NCBI RefSeq assembly: GCF_022549215.1
Contig: NZ_JAKZFC010000005.1
Coordinates: 124,001-188,000, forward strand
Origin: Solibacillus palustris
GTDB taxonomy: Bacteria; Bacillota; Bacilli; Bacillales_A; Planococcaceae
Reading direction: 5' to 3'
Length of the DNA: 64,000 bases
Every line of letters begins with the position of its first letter. The stretch's first letter is position 1. Below, piece by piece: positions 9,071-17,780 of this stretch. The notes under the pieces are model-generated. The model did not search any database, was not told the DNA's origin, and saw only the letters and a list, made by a program, of their open reading frames with translations. A program made the translations under genes and the position numbers.

Positions 9071-9619
9071 ATGATTGAAATTAGACCGGTAAGTATGGCA
9101 CACGAAATGTATAATGATGGCTTATACTTTTATGAAAAAGCGAAAGAAGAAACTAATTTTGGTGATGTACAAAGATGTTATCGTTTTGCTATCGTCAGTT
9201 TTGCTTCATCTTTTGAAGCATTCATTAACGCTCAATTAAAGTCGAAGCTAGAAGTAAATGTAACAACTATACCTAATGGAGCGAATATTTTGAATTTTTT
9301 AATTAATGGTGGCCGGCCACCGGAGGAAATAGGGAGTATTCACAAAAAAATCAAAATTTTAGAACAACTATATAATGTAAATAATCAACTAATTAATTCT
9401 TCAGTTTTCAAAAAATTCTATAATGAAATTATTGTACTTCGTAATGCAATAGTGCACTATTCTTCTGACAAATTTACAAGCGTATATCAAAATCAAATTA
9501 ATATTGCTGTTTCTGACGGGGCTAAATTATTAACAGATACAATCAGGCATTTTGTTAATATATTACCCATTAAGTTTCCGCCTTACTACAGTAATCAAAT
9601 GTACAAACCTATAGAATAG
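9071..9619 (+). CDS. Small HEPN-like protein
   Basis: This 182-residue helical protein has no close named family that I recognise. It opens with a long helix pair containing YRFAIVSFASSFEAFIN, and near residues 122-129 has LRNAIVHY. That is the R-x4-H arrangement that serves as the active site in HEPN ribonucleases of toxin-antitoxin and abortive-infection systems. AGGAGGGATAG lies before the ATG. It follows the DUF4145-like gene on the same strand and ends at a terminator. The HEPN reading comes from the motif and the helical pattern; a function as an RNase effector is inference. Confidence 0.6.
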   Translation: MIEIRPVSMAHEMYNDGLYFYEKAKEETNFGDVQRCYRFAIVSFASSFEAFINAQLKSKLEVNVTTIPNGANILNFLINGGRPPEEIGSIHKKIKILEQLYNVNNQLINSSVFKKFYNEIIVLRNAIVHYSSDKFTSVYQNQINIAVSDGAKLLTDTIRHFVNILPIKFPPYYSNQMYKPIE

Positions 9620-9652
9620 AGTTATTATTTACCTTATGAAATAGCTAAATTT

Positions 9653-9690
9653 AAAAGCGCAGCCAACTAATCGGCTTGCGCTTTTTCTTT
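9653..9690 (+). terminator. Terminator between convergent genes
   Basis: AAAAGCGC with GCC (9653-9664) pairs with GGC and GCGCTTTT (9673-9685), with a two-base bulge, then a T-rich tail. It follows the HEPN-like gene and may also serve the convergent gene at 9705-10367. Confidence 0.7.
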
Positions 9691-9704
9691 TTTGGAGTAA
9701 CATC

Positions 9705-10367
9705 TTATTTTGGAATGTTGCTTTCTATTCGATTTTCTTCTTCTTTATATAACATAATATTAATTTTTATAGACTTAGTAATGCTTTCGTAATTAGTAAA
9801 GTTTTTGTATACGTATTCTTCTACTAAATATGGATTTGACTTAGGTTGCTTGACATATTCGTTCATAATTAAAAAAAATGTATTCATTTTTTCGATACTA
9901 AGGACAAGTTCCCTTACAGTTAAGTAAAATTTTGTATCAACTTGTGCCGCATATTCAAGAATGTAGGGAGATTTGTTATTTATATTATTTGTTAAATTTT
10001 GTAACGCTAAAAAACTCTCTTTTTCAATGAAATTTTCCAATATAGGAAGAGTGTTTAGTTCTTTTTTTATTTTATGGACGTTTAATATTTTTGAAGAGTA
10101 TGTATTAATATAATCTTTTTTTTCTTGAGCTTTTATGGTTAGATACACACCACCAAGGGTTAACGCCCCACTTATTATGCCTCCAAAAATCCCTCCTAAA
10201 TAGCTTGAAAAAAATCCTACCCAATGATTATTTAACTCCACCTTATCCATAACAAAATATGTTGATGGAGTTATCATTAATTTATTGACTAAAAATGGTG
10301 TAATTATTAGTAAAATTAGGAAAAAAATAGATAAAAATATAATATTTCCGGTTTTTATAGCTTTCAA
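9705..10367 (-). CDS. Two-helix membrane protein of unknown function
   Basis: This 220-residue protein has a transmembrane helix at about residues 8-30 and a second glycine-rich one at about 50-75 (SYLGGIFGGIISGALTLGG), then a long cytoplasmic helical tail. The glycine-rich segment with a nearby WVGFF is seen in many small membrane proteins of mobile elements; none that I can name. The TTG start is supported by GGAGGG seven bases upstream. It lies behind the repressor gene on the same strand, 51 bp away, so the two may form one transcript. Confidence 0.55.
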   Translation of the reverse strand: MKAIKTGNIIFLSIFFLILLIITPFLVNKLMITPSTYFVMDKVELNNHWVGFFSSYLGGIFGGIISGALTLGGVYLTIKAQEKKDYINTYSSKILNVHKIKKELNTLPILENFIEKESFLALQNLTNNINNKSPYILEYAAQVDTKFYLTVRELVLSIEKMNTFFLIMNEYVKQPKSNPYLVEEYVYKNFTNYESITKSIKINIMLYKEEENRIESNIPK

Positions 10368-10418
10368 TATAAACCCTCCAGAATAAAAGTATTTAAATTA
10401 GTGTTTTTATTATTCAGT

Positions 10419-10640
10419 TTAGTCTATTTCTACAAAATCAATGATCTCCGTTATATCATCAATTCCTAATGTCTCAGCAATCCTTTCGATATGTCCAAAG
10501 TTAATGTTTCTTCTCTTCCCGTTATTCAGTTCGCTTAGTGCTGCGTGTCTTATATCGCACATTTCAGCTAGTTTCCTTAACGATTTGACTTCGTATTTCT
10601 CTATTAAATAATCGATTTTAATCACTACTTGTTTAGCCAT
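10419..10640 (-). CDS. XRE-family transcriptional regulator (Cro/CI type)
   Basis: At 73 residues this is little more than one helix-turn-helix domain. SLRKLAEMCDIRHAALSELNNG (about residues 19-40) is the HTH, and an acidic C-terminal tail follows. Proteins of this size act as dimeric repressors in phages and mobile elements. It is divergent from the gene at 10755, and two 18-bp imperfect palindromes lie in the space between them, one inside the promoter of the other gene. This is the layout of a small phage-type switch. AGGAGG precedes the ATG. Confidence 0.8.
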   Translation of the reverse strand: MAKQVVIKIDYLIEKYEVKSLRKLAEMCDIRHAALSELNNGKRRNINFGHIERIAETLGIDDITEIIDFVEID

Positions 10641-10663
10641 ATAAAATTCCTCCTAAATTATAC

Positions 10664-10693
10664 TTGACGTTACGCAATAGCGTACCATATAAT
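10664..10693 (+). promoter_or_regulatory. Promoter of the gene at 10755
   Basis: TTGACG (10664-10669) and a perfect TATAAT (10688-10693) are 18 bp apart. The spacer is almost entirely filled by the first operator. Confidence 0.75.
10669..10686. promoter_or_regulatory. Operator O1, likely bound by the XRE regulator
   Basis: GTTACGCAATAGCGTACC is an imperfect 18-bp palindrome with half-sites related to GGTACGC. It lies between the -35 and -10 boxes, where a bound dimer would block RNA polymerase. Confidence 0.6.
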
Positions 10694-10705
10694 AATAACA
10701 GAAGT

Positions 10706-10723
10706 GGTACTCGTAAGCGTACC
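10706..10723. promoter_or_regulatory. Operator O2, likely bound by the XRE regulator
   Basis: GGTACTCGTAAGCGTACC shares half-site and length with O1. Its centre is 37 bp from the O1 centre, close to the transcription start. Confidence 0.6.
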
Positions 10724-10754
10724 GAAATTAAAAATTAATCGGGAGGTTTTACGG

Positions 10755-11009
10755 ATGAATCAGAAAATTGAACACGTAGTTTTAGACGAAGGTACTTACT
10801 CGGTAACAATGGTAACAACGGACGTTATGGAAGGGGTCCAGCTTATTGTCTGCGAAGAAGAACGCGATGCAACGCTAATCATCAACGATAATGACATTAA
10901 CGTCAATTACACGCAAGAACTAGCGGACATCCTCGCAAACCTACTCGAATACACAGCCGAGGAATTACTAATAGCGCTCGCGCAACAAGGTGAACGCAGA
11001 GTTTCGTAG
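10755..11009 (+). CDS. Small acidic phage-like protein, unknown
   Basis: This 84-residue acidic protein (mostly beta-strand N-terminus, helical C-terminus) is not recognised. The ATG at 10755 is chosen because GGGAGG lies at 10741-10746; the frame is open 17 codons further up through the operator. Its codon use is richer in G+C than the flanking genes and resembles the integrase at 6.7 kb, so both may come from the same phage-like element. It is the first gene under the XRE-controlled promoter and would be an early gene of that module; the module is cut off directly behind it. Confidence 0.55.
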   Translation: MNQKIEHVVLDEGTYSVTMVTTDVMEGVQLIVCEEERDATLIINDNDINVNYTQELADILANLLEYTAEELLIALAQQGERRVS

Positions 11010-11024
11010 CATCCTTTACGGGGT

Positions 11025-11285
11025 TTGGTACGGTATCGTAAAGCCATGTTTGGTATGTTAGCTGTATTTGCAGAGTTTGAGCGTGACATTATTCAACAAA
11101 GAACAAAAGCTGGTCTAGAAAGTGCGAGAAAACGTGGTAGAATTGGTGGGCGACCAGCTATTGACGAGAAGACTAAGAAAAAGGTAAGAGCGCTATTTGA
11201 AGCTGGTGAAAGTGCAAATGATATTGCTAAAGAATATGGGATTGGTAGAGCTACTGTTTATAAGATTATTAATGAGAATAAATAG
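11025..11285 (+). pseudogene. Resolvase/invertase-type serine recombinase, C-terminal fragment
   Basis: From about 11043 the reading frame gives MFGMLAVFAEFERDIIQQRT and GRIGGRPAID, then an HTH (SANDIAKEYGIGRATVYKII). These are the end of the catalytic domain and the DNA-binding domain of a Tn3/Hin-type resolvase. The N-terminal half with the catalytic serine is absent: the upstream bases belong to the phage-like gene. The junction near 11010-11045 marks a recombination scar. Confidence 0.85.
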
Positions 11286-11384
11286 TAGGAAAGGTTTTTA
11301 TACCTAATTTAATTGGAAGATATATTATAATTATTGTGGAATAATGGAAAATATTTTTTTGTCAGAGCATATGGAGGAGAATAA
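11286..11384. other. Short AT-rich spacer
   Basis: No gene is seen between the resolvase fragment and the frameshifted gene at 11385. Confidence 0.4.
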
Positions 11385-11662
11385 ATGTTATTTTTTAGAC
11401 ATGTAGGTAATGTCTCTAGATCAATGATTATAAAAATGACTCTAAATGGAAAGAAATCTTTGAAGAAGAGATTTTCTCATTGTATAGAGTCTTTGATAAT
11501 AACAAATTAGAAATTGTTCATCTTACTGAGAAAGAAGGAGAACTTAAAAATAAATCCAAAGTGATTGAGTTTGCTAATTGGAAAGGTAAGTTATTATCTG
11601 GAGGTAGTGCCTCTTTTGGAAATGTTATTGAATGTGAAAATGCTTTAAGTAGTATTACATAA
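11385..11662 (+). pseudogene. Frameshifted small gene, unknown
   Basis: An ATG at 11385 behind GGAGGAG begins a frame that stays open only about 40 codons. A second frame opens at about 11429 and continues to a TAA at 11662, giving NDYKNDSKWKEIFEEEIFSL and then the 60-residue tail that ends NVIECENALSSIT. The two frames overlap and read as one gene broken by a frameshift. The family is not recognised. About 150 bp of featureless AT-rich DNA follow. Confidence 0.45.
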
Positions 11663-11812
11663 TAACAGTTTTGAAAATATTCCTGAAAAAATTGTGACTT
11701 GGAAGGTTATTGATTGAAGAATAAATAGTAATGTATCCATTATTATTTGATCATGAGACATGGATAGATATATCTCAGTCAGAAATATAAATATTTTAAT
11801 TAAGGTAGGTAG

Positions 11813-13039
11813 GTGTTTAATTTGGATATTTTTAAAGAGTTAGATGAAAAAGTCTTAGAGGGTAGCCTTATAGATTTGGATACTTTGAATGAATTAAAAT
11901 TTATTACAAGAAACGATTTTTATAAATCTTTTAAGAGTAAAAAAATTTGTATATTCTCAAATTGTAAAAATAAAAGTATAAAAAGATCTCATACTATACC
12001 GAGATCAGGTTCATTAAAAATTATTTCTGATGATTCTCATTTACTATATCCACACTTATGTGAAACTGGAGATGAATTAAGTATGAGGATGGAAAGAATA
12101 GGTATAGGAGAAGCTTCTGTCTTTCCAGGTTTTTGTAAAGAACATGAAAAGATATTTGCTGAGTTTGAGCAAAAAAAAGATATTGACTCCATTGAACAGG
12201 CTAAATTACAAGCCTATAGAAGTATATGTAGAGAAATTGTGATAAACAATCTCGAGTTAGAAAAGATAAAAAAAGCTATTGTAAAATATAAAAATGAAAG
12301 AAATAGACAATATAAGTTAGGAATGGAAAGTAAAATTGGGAAAAAAGTAGAAAAGGTGAAGATTGAGTATAATGACATTCCATTGAATTTTGCCAATATG
12401 TCAAAAGTGAAAATTACAGAGAAGTTAGAATTTTTATCTAAAATACACGATAAGTTTTTGGAATCAATAAAAAATGAAGAGAATGACGAGAATGTCTTTA
12501 TGAATGTAATACATACGGACATGAAAATTCCTATAGCATTAAGTGGATTAGGATACGCAAATATTATAGACGAAGAAAATAATCATCGAGAAATTAAATC
12601 GATATTAAATGTAATTCCATTTGAATCATCAACAGTTCTTATATTTGCAGGGGATAATGTTGATAAAGAAATATTAGATAATCATTTCGATTATATAATT
12701 CAACATCCTATTTTAATTTTAAATTTTATTGAAAGTTTTATGATGCATGGTACAGATCATTGGTTTATTCAACCTGAAGTATGGAACAAAATGGATGAAG
12801 AAAAACAGAAATATATATTAGAATATTTCTTTGTTACTGAGAAAGCATTTTTACAAGATGTGAATTTCTCTATTTTCGATGATATCAGAAAGGATTATTT
12901 AGTTAAACTTACACTCCCAGAAGGATTAAAAGAAAGTGAAGAAAATAAATTTAATTTTAATTTAAAGAATCCACAAAAATCAATTATGGATTCTTTAAAT
13001 GAAAGATATAATTATTTTTATGAGACAAACGGTATATAG
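11813..13039 (+). CDS. Zinc-finger (HNH-like) protein, unknown function
   Basis: This 408-residue protein has CIFSNCKNKSIKRSHTIPRS near residues 42-61, then FPGFCKEHEKIF near 103-114. The spacing of Cys pairs and His, with SHTIPRS and FCKEHE, resembles a degenerate HNH/treble-clef finger seen in proteins of defence and mobile loci. The remainder is helical and lysine-rich, and I do not recognise it. The start is uncertain: GTG 11813 or TTG 11822 fit the AAGGTAGGTAGG region. It is AT-rich, unlike the hsd operon. Nuclease activity is a guess; a DNA- or RNA-binding zinc protein is the safer reading. Confidence 0.55.
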   Translation: MFNLDIFKELDEKVLEGSLIDLDTLNELKFITRNDFYKSFKSKKICIFSNCKNKSIKRSHTIPRSGSLKIISDDSHLLYPHLCETGDELSMRMERIGIGEASVFPGFCKEHEKIFAEFEQKKDIDSIEQAKLQAYRSICREIVINNLELEKIKKAIVKYKNERNRQYKLGMESKIGKKVEKVKIEYNDIPLNFANMSKVKITEKLEFLSKIHDKFLESIKNEENDENVFMNVIHTDMKIPIALSGLGYANIIDEENNHREIKSILNVIPFESSTVLIFAGDNVDKEILDNHFDYIIQHPILILNFIESFMMHGTDHWFIQPEVWNKMDEEKQKYILEYFFVTEKAFLQDVNFSIFDDIRKDYLVKLTLPEGLKESEENKFNFNLKNPQKSIMDSLNERYNYFYETNGI

Positions 13040-13260
13040 TTTAGTTCAAATATTTACCTTTAATTCTTACTATAGCTGCTACCAAATTTCTTGTACAGCT
13101 TGAGAAGACTTGCCACATGCTATTCTTGAGAGTATCTGAAATAAAATCATTCTTTTATTGGTTAATAATTTCATCATATTGTATCTATACAAAAGTCATA
13201 ATAATGAGAATTTGTGATATATGGATTTCTATTAATATAAGAAATAAAGGAGGAATTATT

Positions 13261-13551
13261 GTGGTTTTAAAAAAGAATATAAAAAATAAGGTTTATACTC
13301 TTTCAGATTATGAAGAAGGAGAAACCAAATTATCTGAAAATGAATGGGTTTTGTTAAGAAAAATTTCATTTGAATTGAACGGCTATCCAGATAATTACAA
13401 TGGTACTGTTAAAAATTATTCACCAAGAGGTTTGATTGATGTTTTAAATGGTCAAGTTATTGCGAAGTTAGATGCCAAATTAATAAATGAAGAAGAGGCT
13501 AAAAATATAAAAGTATTGATTAGTAAATTTGGAGAAGAAATATTATTTTAG
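13261..13551 (+). CDS. Small hypothetical protein
   Basis: This 96-residue soluble protein starts at GTG 13261, seven bases after AAGGAGG; the frame is open farther upstream but without such a site. No domain is recognised. A hairpin terminator follows 40 bp behind, which supports a real transcript. Confidence 0.45.
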   Translation: MVLKKNIKNKVYTLSDYEEGETKLSENEWVLLRKISFELNGYPDNYNGTVKNYSPRGLIDVLNGQVIAKLDAKLINEEEAKNIKVLISKFGEEILF

Positions 13552-13593
13552 TTAATTATCATTAATAAATAGTCCAAATAGAATTGGCTATTA

Positions 13594-13634
13594 AGCAAGG
13601 TGAACAGTTTAGTTTGTTCATCTTGCTTTGTTGT
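13594..13634 (+). terminator. Terminator-like hairpin
   Basis: AGCAAGGTGAACA (13594-13606) pairs with TGTTCATCTTGCT (13615-13627) through 13 pairs, one G-U. The tail is only moderately T-rich. Confidence 0.6.
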
Positions 13635-13639
13635 TAGAA

Positions 13640-14284
13640 AGGGTAGGCGGGGCATTTCCGATAAATTGGTATTGTCTATACTATTAAAAAGTGTTCCCGG
13701 TGCACGACTGAAAATTAACATTTAAAACGAAACGACATGTGCATTATTCAAAATAAAAACGTTGTAAAGCCCTTGTATATCAATGGTTGGTGAGCGCAAT
13801 GTATGACATTACGAGTAAGCACCAGCAACGATTGAGTGGGAATAACCTAGCGACACCTTACTCATCCCAAAACGTTGATATTACGCCATATTGGTAAAAC
13901 TCAAATGACTTTAGGAGCACAAAATTCATTTGAATTGTCTCCAAGATTGTCGCCAAAAACTCTCACCGAATAATTGTCGGTGGGAGTTTTTATTTAGGCT
14001 TTAGCCGGTTGAGTGCGTGAAACGCACGAAACATAAAACCACCTGCTATTGAAGTGATCCCTTAAAGATAGACATTATCTAACTATTGAAGGTGCAGTGC
14101 AAGGTGCACTACCTCTTTTTTCTCGGCTTCAAATCCTATATATTTGCATTTTACATAACAAAATATCCACATCGAGCTCTCATTGTAGTACACTAGTCGT
14201 ATTATAGAGATCTTATGTCTTAATTTAATTACTCCCAATATATTTGGTCAGAAACGAGTTTCTTAGATACGGGGGAATTACAAT
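13640..14284. other. Decayed region upstream of the C5 methyltransferase remnant
   Basis: A plus-strand frame without start (about 13860-13970) ends in KTQMTLGAQNSFELS and TLTE, just before the terminator at 13955-13991; its family is not clear. At about 14050-14110 the string AAGTGATCCCTTAAAGATAG resembles the terminal repeats of IS3/IS150-type insertion sequences; no transposase is left. Otherwise nothing is seen. Confidence 0.35.
13955..13991. terminator. Bidirectional terminator
   Basis: AAAAACTCTCACCGA (13955-13969) pairs with TCGGTGGGAGTTTTT (13977-13991), with one G-U pair. The A and T runs at both ends allow function on either strand. Confidence 0.75.
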
Positions 14285-14577
14285 ATGAGATTAATAGATT
14301 TGTTTGCTAGGCTTGGTGGCTTTCATCTAGCCTTAAGTAGCCTAGGACATACATGCGTTTTCGCACTCTCGAAACATTGATATCGAGCCACATGGGGATA
14401 TAAGAAAAATAAAAGTGGGGGTTTCCTTGTCAACCGTTTTCAAAGGATGGTGAATAAAACGGTTTTCAAGATGAAAAGTCAGGGAACTTGGTTTACCGCA
14501 TATTAAAAGTTTTGAGATATCACAAGTCAACCCCCCCTAATTGTGGATAATGTTCCTAAATTTACAAAACATGAGGG
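14285..14577 (+). pseudogene. C5-cytosine DNA methyltransferase, broken N-terminal part
   Basis: The ATG at 14285 begins MRLIDLFARLGGFHLALSSL, which is motif I of C5 methyltransferases with the usual FAGLGG changed to FARLGG. After a stop and frame shifts, the pieces IEPHGDIRKI, GFPCQPFSKDGE (catalytic PCQ motif), NGFQDEKSGNLVYRILKVLR and NVPKFTKHEG follow in the right order but in different frames. The rest of the enzyme is missing. It lies about 100 bp upstream of hsdR, so an older modification gene stood here. Confidence 0.85.
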
Positions 14578-14672
14578 GGTAGCGATAGAGCATAACACTA
14601 TTATTCCTTATTCGATAATCTTGTTGCCGGTGAAGAATTCAGGAAAAATCTTAATTACGGAGGATTAAGCAA

Positions 14673-17600
14673 ATGAACCACGAAGCCCAAACAGAAAAGA
14701 GTTTCATTGAAATCTTAACTCAACGGGAAAACCAATGGACATATCGTGATGATATAAAGACCGAAGCTGCTCTGTGGGATAATTTGCGCAGACATATCAA
14801 TCGTATTAACTTGGCGCGACTGGACGGTGTGCCGCTTACAGACAAAGAGTTCGAACAGTTAAAAGTTGAATTTATGAGACTGACAGCTACTCCTTTTAAC
14901 GCTTCTCAATGGCTACGAGGCGAAAATGGTGTTGCCGCCATTCATGTTGAGCGAGAAGATGTGAAACGTGGCAGGGTGTCGGTTGTTCTATTCAGTAATA
15001 AGGATATTGCTGGCGGCATTTCAAGCTATGAAGTTGTAAACCAAATTAAGCCAGATACAAATACTGATATGCGTGGCGATGTAACCCTATTGATAAATGG
15101 CTTGCCGATTATTCATGTTGAATTAAAAGCTGAATCTGCCAAAGATGGTTATATGCAAGCGTTCGAGCAGATACAACGGTATGCAGAAGCTGGATTTTTT
15201 GATGGTATTTTTGCGACCACTCAAATTTTCGTAGTTAGTAACAAAGTATCTACAAAATACTTTGCACGTCCTGGAGCCAACACTTCTAAAGCCTTTGAAG
15301 CGGCAAAGAAATTCCTGTTCAACTGGAGAACGTCGGATAATGAGCCTGTCGAAAATCTTTACGATTTCACAAGGCAGGTTTTGCGTATCCCTTCTGCCCA
15401 CGAATTGATTAGCAAATTCACTATTTTGGTGGACGATCAGAAAAGCCAAAAGTTTTTAATGGTTCTAAGACCGTACCAAGTCCACGCTATTCAAAAGATT
15501 ATCGGTCAAGCGGCGAAGCATGAGGGAGGTTTTGTTTGGCACGCCACCGGCTCTGGGAAAACAATAACAAGTTTTGTGGCAACCAAACTTTTAGCACAGA
15601 TATCCACCGGCGTAGACCGCACCGTTATGGTTGTTGATAGAACAGATTTAGACAGCCAAACCAAAGATGAGTTTAGTAAATTTGCATCTGAGTTCCACAC
15701 AGGGTTGGCATCGGGCAATGTTAAAGATAATGCGCTTATTGTCGGCGTTGATAATCAACGTCAACTTAGCAATAGCCTATTAAGCAATAAAAATAACAAC
15801 ACCATTATCGTCACAACCATTCAAAAATTGAGTGCGGCTGTCAGAGGTGCTAAAGAAACGGAAAACAATAAATTCGAGAAGCTGAAAAGCGAACATATTG
15901 TTTTTGTAGTGGATGAGTGCCATCGTGCAGTCAGCGATGAGCAGATGAAAGAAATTAAAAAGCTCCTGCCTAATTCAACATGGTTCGGCTTAACTGGCAC
16001 GCCAATTTTTGAGGAAAACCAAAAACAAGAAAACGGAACATTCGCAAGAACAACACAACAACAGTATGGAAACTTACTACATGCCTACACAACGAAAAAT
16101 GCTATGGACGATAACTCCGTTTTGAACTTCCAAGTGGAGTACCATTGCCTATTAGATGAGGATAGTAAAGCAGAATTTTTGTATAGAACGGTAAAAGAAA
16201 AATACCCGAAGCTTGATCCTATCAAAAAACTTGCCGACATGACAGAAATTGAAAAAGAGGAACTGCAAGACAGAGAGTTATTTGAGCGTGATGATTATAT
16301 TGAAGCGATGCTTAAAAAAATATTCAAGCGCCAATCCGTGATAGAGCGTTTCAAGGTGATAAACGGATATCCGACTATGAGTGCTGTTTTAACAACACAC
16401 TCTATCGCTCAAGCTAAGTGTATTTATCACAAGTTACAAGAAATGAGAAGTAGTGGAATTTTGTTAAATGGGCGAGAGTTAGATGAACGCCACACGCTTC
16501 GTGATCCTGAATTTCCGAGAGTGACAATCACTTATTCCACTAGCGAAAATCAAGGTGTGATGAACGAAGCGCAAGCAGAAGTCAATGCCATTATGCAGGA
16601 ATACAACACTGTTTTTAGTACGAATTACACAGATATCGATCAGTTTAACAAAAATATTAATAGCCGTTTAGCACGAAAAGACGCTCAATATCAAAAGGAC
16701 GGAAAATGGCTTGATATGGTTATTGTCGTTGACCGTCTGCTGACAGGATTTGACGCGCCTACGATACAGACTTTGTATGTTGACCGCGAACTGAAATATC
16801 AAAAGCTGCTACAGGCATTTTCACGCACAAATCGTATTGCACCTGGCAAAGAGCATGGCATCGTGGTATCGTTCCGAAAACCTGCTACTATGCGAAAAAA
16901 TGTGGAGGATGCCATTCGACTATTTACGAACCAACAGCAAAATTGGGAAGCCTTAGTTCCACAAGAATATGCTGAAGTGAAAGCCGCATTTATATTGGCA
17001 CATGAGGAACTTCAACAAGCAAAAGGCAATTTGGAAGACGACCCAAATAATATCAGAAACAAGATTGCACAAGTAAGAGCTTATCAAAGACTTGAAAAAA
17101 TCCAAAGAGCCATGAAAAGCTATGAGAATTATCAAGAAGATTTTGCTGAACTTGAACATATTGTGAAAGTTATCCCCGAAGAAAAAGGACATTGTGAAAA
17201 TCTGAAAGCTGAAATTCGAGCCGAGTTAGAGGATCATACTGGGAACGAGATGGATAACTTGCTCCAAGACATTGAATTTACGAGCGAACAAAGGGCTGTG
17301 CATGAGGAACGCATTGATAGCTTCTACATAAATCAGCTTCTGAGCAAATATCAGAAGTCTACAGACAAAACAGATAAAGATGATTTGCGTGAAAAAATCA
17401 TGCAAGAGATTAATACAAAACCCGCATCCGTTCAGGCAATATATAATGCCATCTTAAATGTCATTGACAACAATCGATCAACAAAGGATTGGACGGCTTA
17501 TTTCGCTGATGAGATTGATAATATACTACAGAATACTGCTGAAATATTGAAAGTACCTGTTGCTAACCTGCAGACTAGCTTTAACGAATATCGCCCAAGT

Positions 17601-17768
17601 AGCGGGGTTGTGCCTTTTATCAATGTAATAAGCGAAGCATCAGGGTTAAGCAAAGAAGATTTTGAAGCTAAATTTAACGAAAAATATAGAAAGCGTCTTC
17701 TCGTTATAGAGCAGTATTGGAAAACTGTTTTAGATGAAGAATTACTACCGCTAAGAGATGAGTGTTAA
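14673..17768 (+). CDS. hsdR: Type I restriction enzyme, R subunit
   Basis: This 1031-residue protein is the motor and nuclease subunit of a type I system. The nuclease motif is visible as D in GDVTLLI and ExK in HVELKAES (about residues 135-151). The helicase motifs follow: Walker A HATGSGKT near 290, DECHRA near 415, LTGTPIF near 440, and the C-terminal helicase lobe with LTGFDAPTIQTLYVDR near 690. The helical C-terminal part contacts HsdM. ACGGAGG lies before the ATG. It opens the operon hsdR - zinc-ribbon gene - hsdM - hsdS. Cuts DNA away from an unmethylated target after ATP-driven translocation. Confidence 0.96.
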   Translation: MNHEAQTEKSFIEILTQRENQWTYRDDIKTEAALWDNLRRHINRINLARLDGVPLTDKEFEQLKVEFMRLTATPFNASQWLRGENGVAAIHVEREDVKRGRVSVVLFSNKDIAGGISSYEVVNQIKPDTNTDMRGDVTLLINGLPIIHVELKAESAKDGYMQAFEQIQRYAEAGFFDGIFATTQIFVVSNKVSTKYFARPGANTSKAFEAAKKFLFNWRTSDNEPVENLYDFTRQVLRIPSAHELISKFTILVDDQKSQKFLMVLRPYQVHAIQKIIGQAAKHEGGFVWHATGSGKTITSFVATKLLAQISTGVDRTVMVVDRTDLDSQTKDEFSKFASEFHTGLASGNVKDNALIVGVDNQRQLSNSLLSNKNNNTIIVTTIQKLSAAVRGAKETENNKFEKLKSEHIVFVVDECHRAVSDEQMKEIKKLLPNSTWFGLTGTPIFEENQKQENGTFARTTQQQYGNLLHAYTTKNAMDDNSVLNFQVEYHCLLDEDSKAEFLYRTVKEKYPKLDPIKKLADMTEIEKEELQDRELFERDDYIEAMLKKIFKRQSVIERFKVINGYPTMSAVLTTHSIAQAKCIYHKLQEMRSSGILLNGRELDERHTLRDPEFPRVTITYSTSENQGVMNEAQAEVNAIMQEYNTVFSTNYTDIDQFNKNINSRLARKDAQYQKDGKWLDMVIVVDRLLTGFDAPTIQTLYVDRELKYQKLLQAFSRTNRIAPGKEHGIVVSFRKPATMRKNVEDAIRLFTNQQQNWEALVPQEYAEVKAAFILAHEELQQAKGNLEDDPNNIRNKIAQVRAYQRLEKIQRAMKSYENYQEDFAELEHIVKVIPEEKGHCENLKAEIRAELEDHTGNEMDNLLQDIEFTSEQRAVHEERIDSFYINQLLSKYQKSTDKTDKDDLREKIMQEINTKPASVQAIYNAILNVIDNNRSTKDWTAYFADEIDNILQNTAEILKVPVANLQTSFNEYRPSSGVVPFINVISEASGLSKEDFEAKFNEKYRKRLLVIEQYWKTVLDEELLPLRDEC

Positions 17769-17780
17769 GGTGGGGATGAT

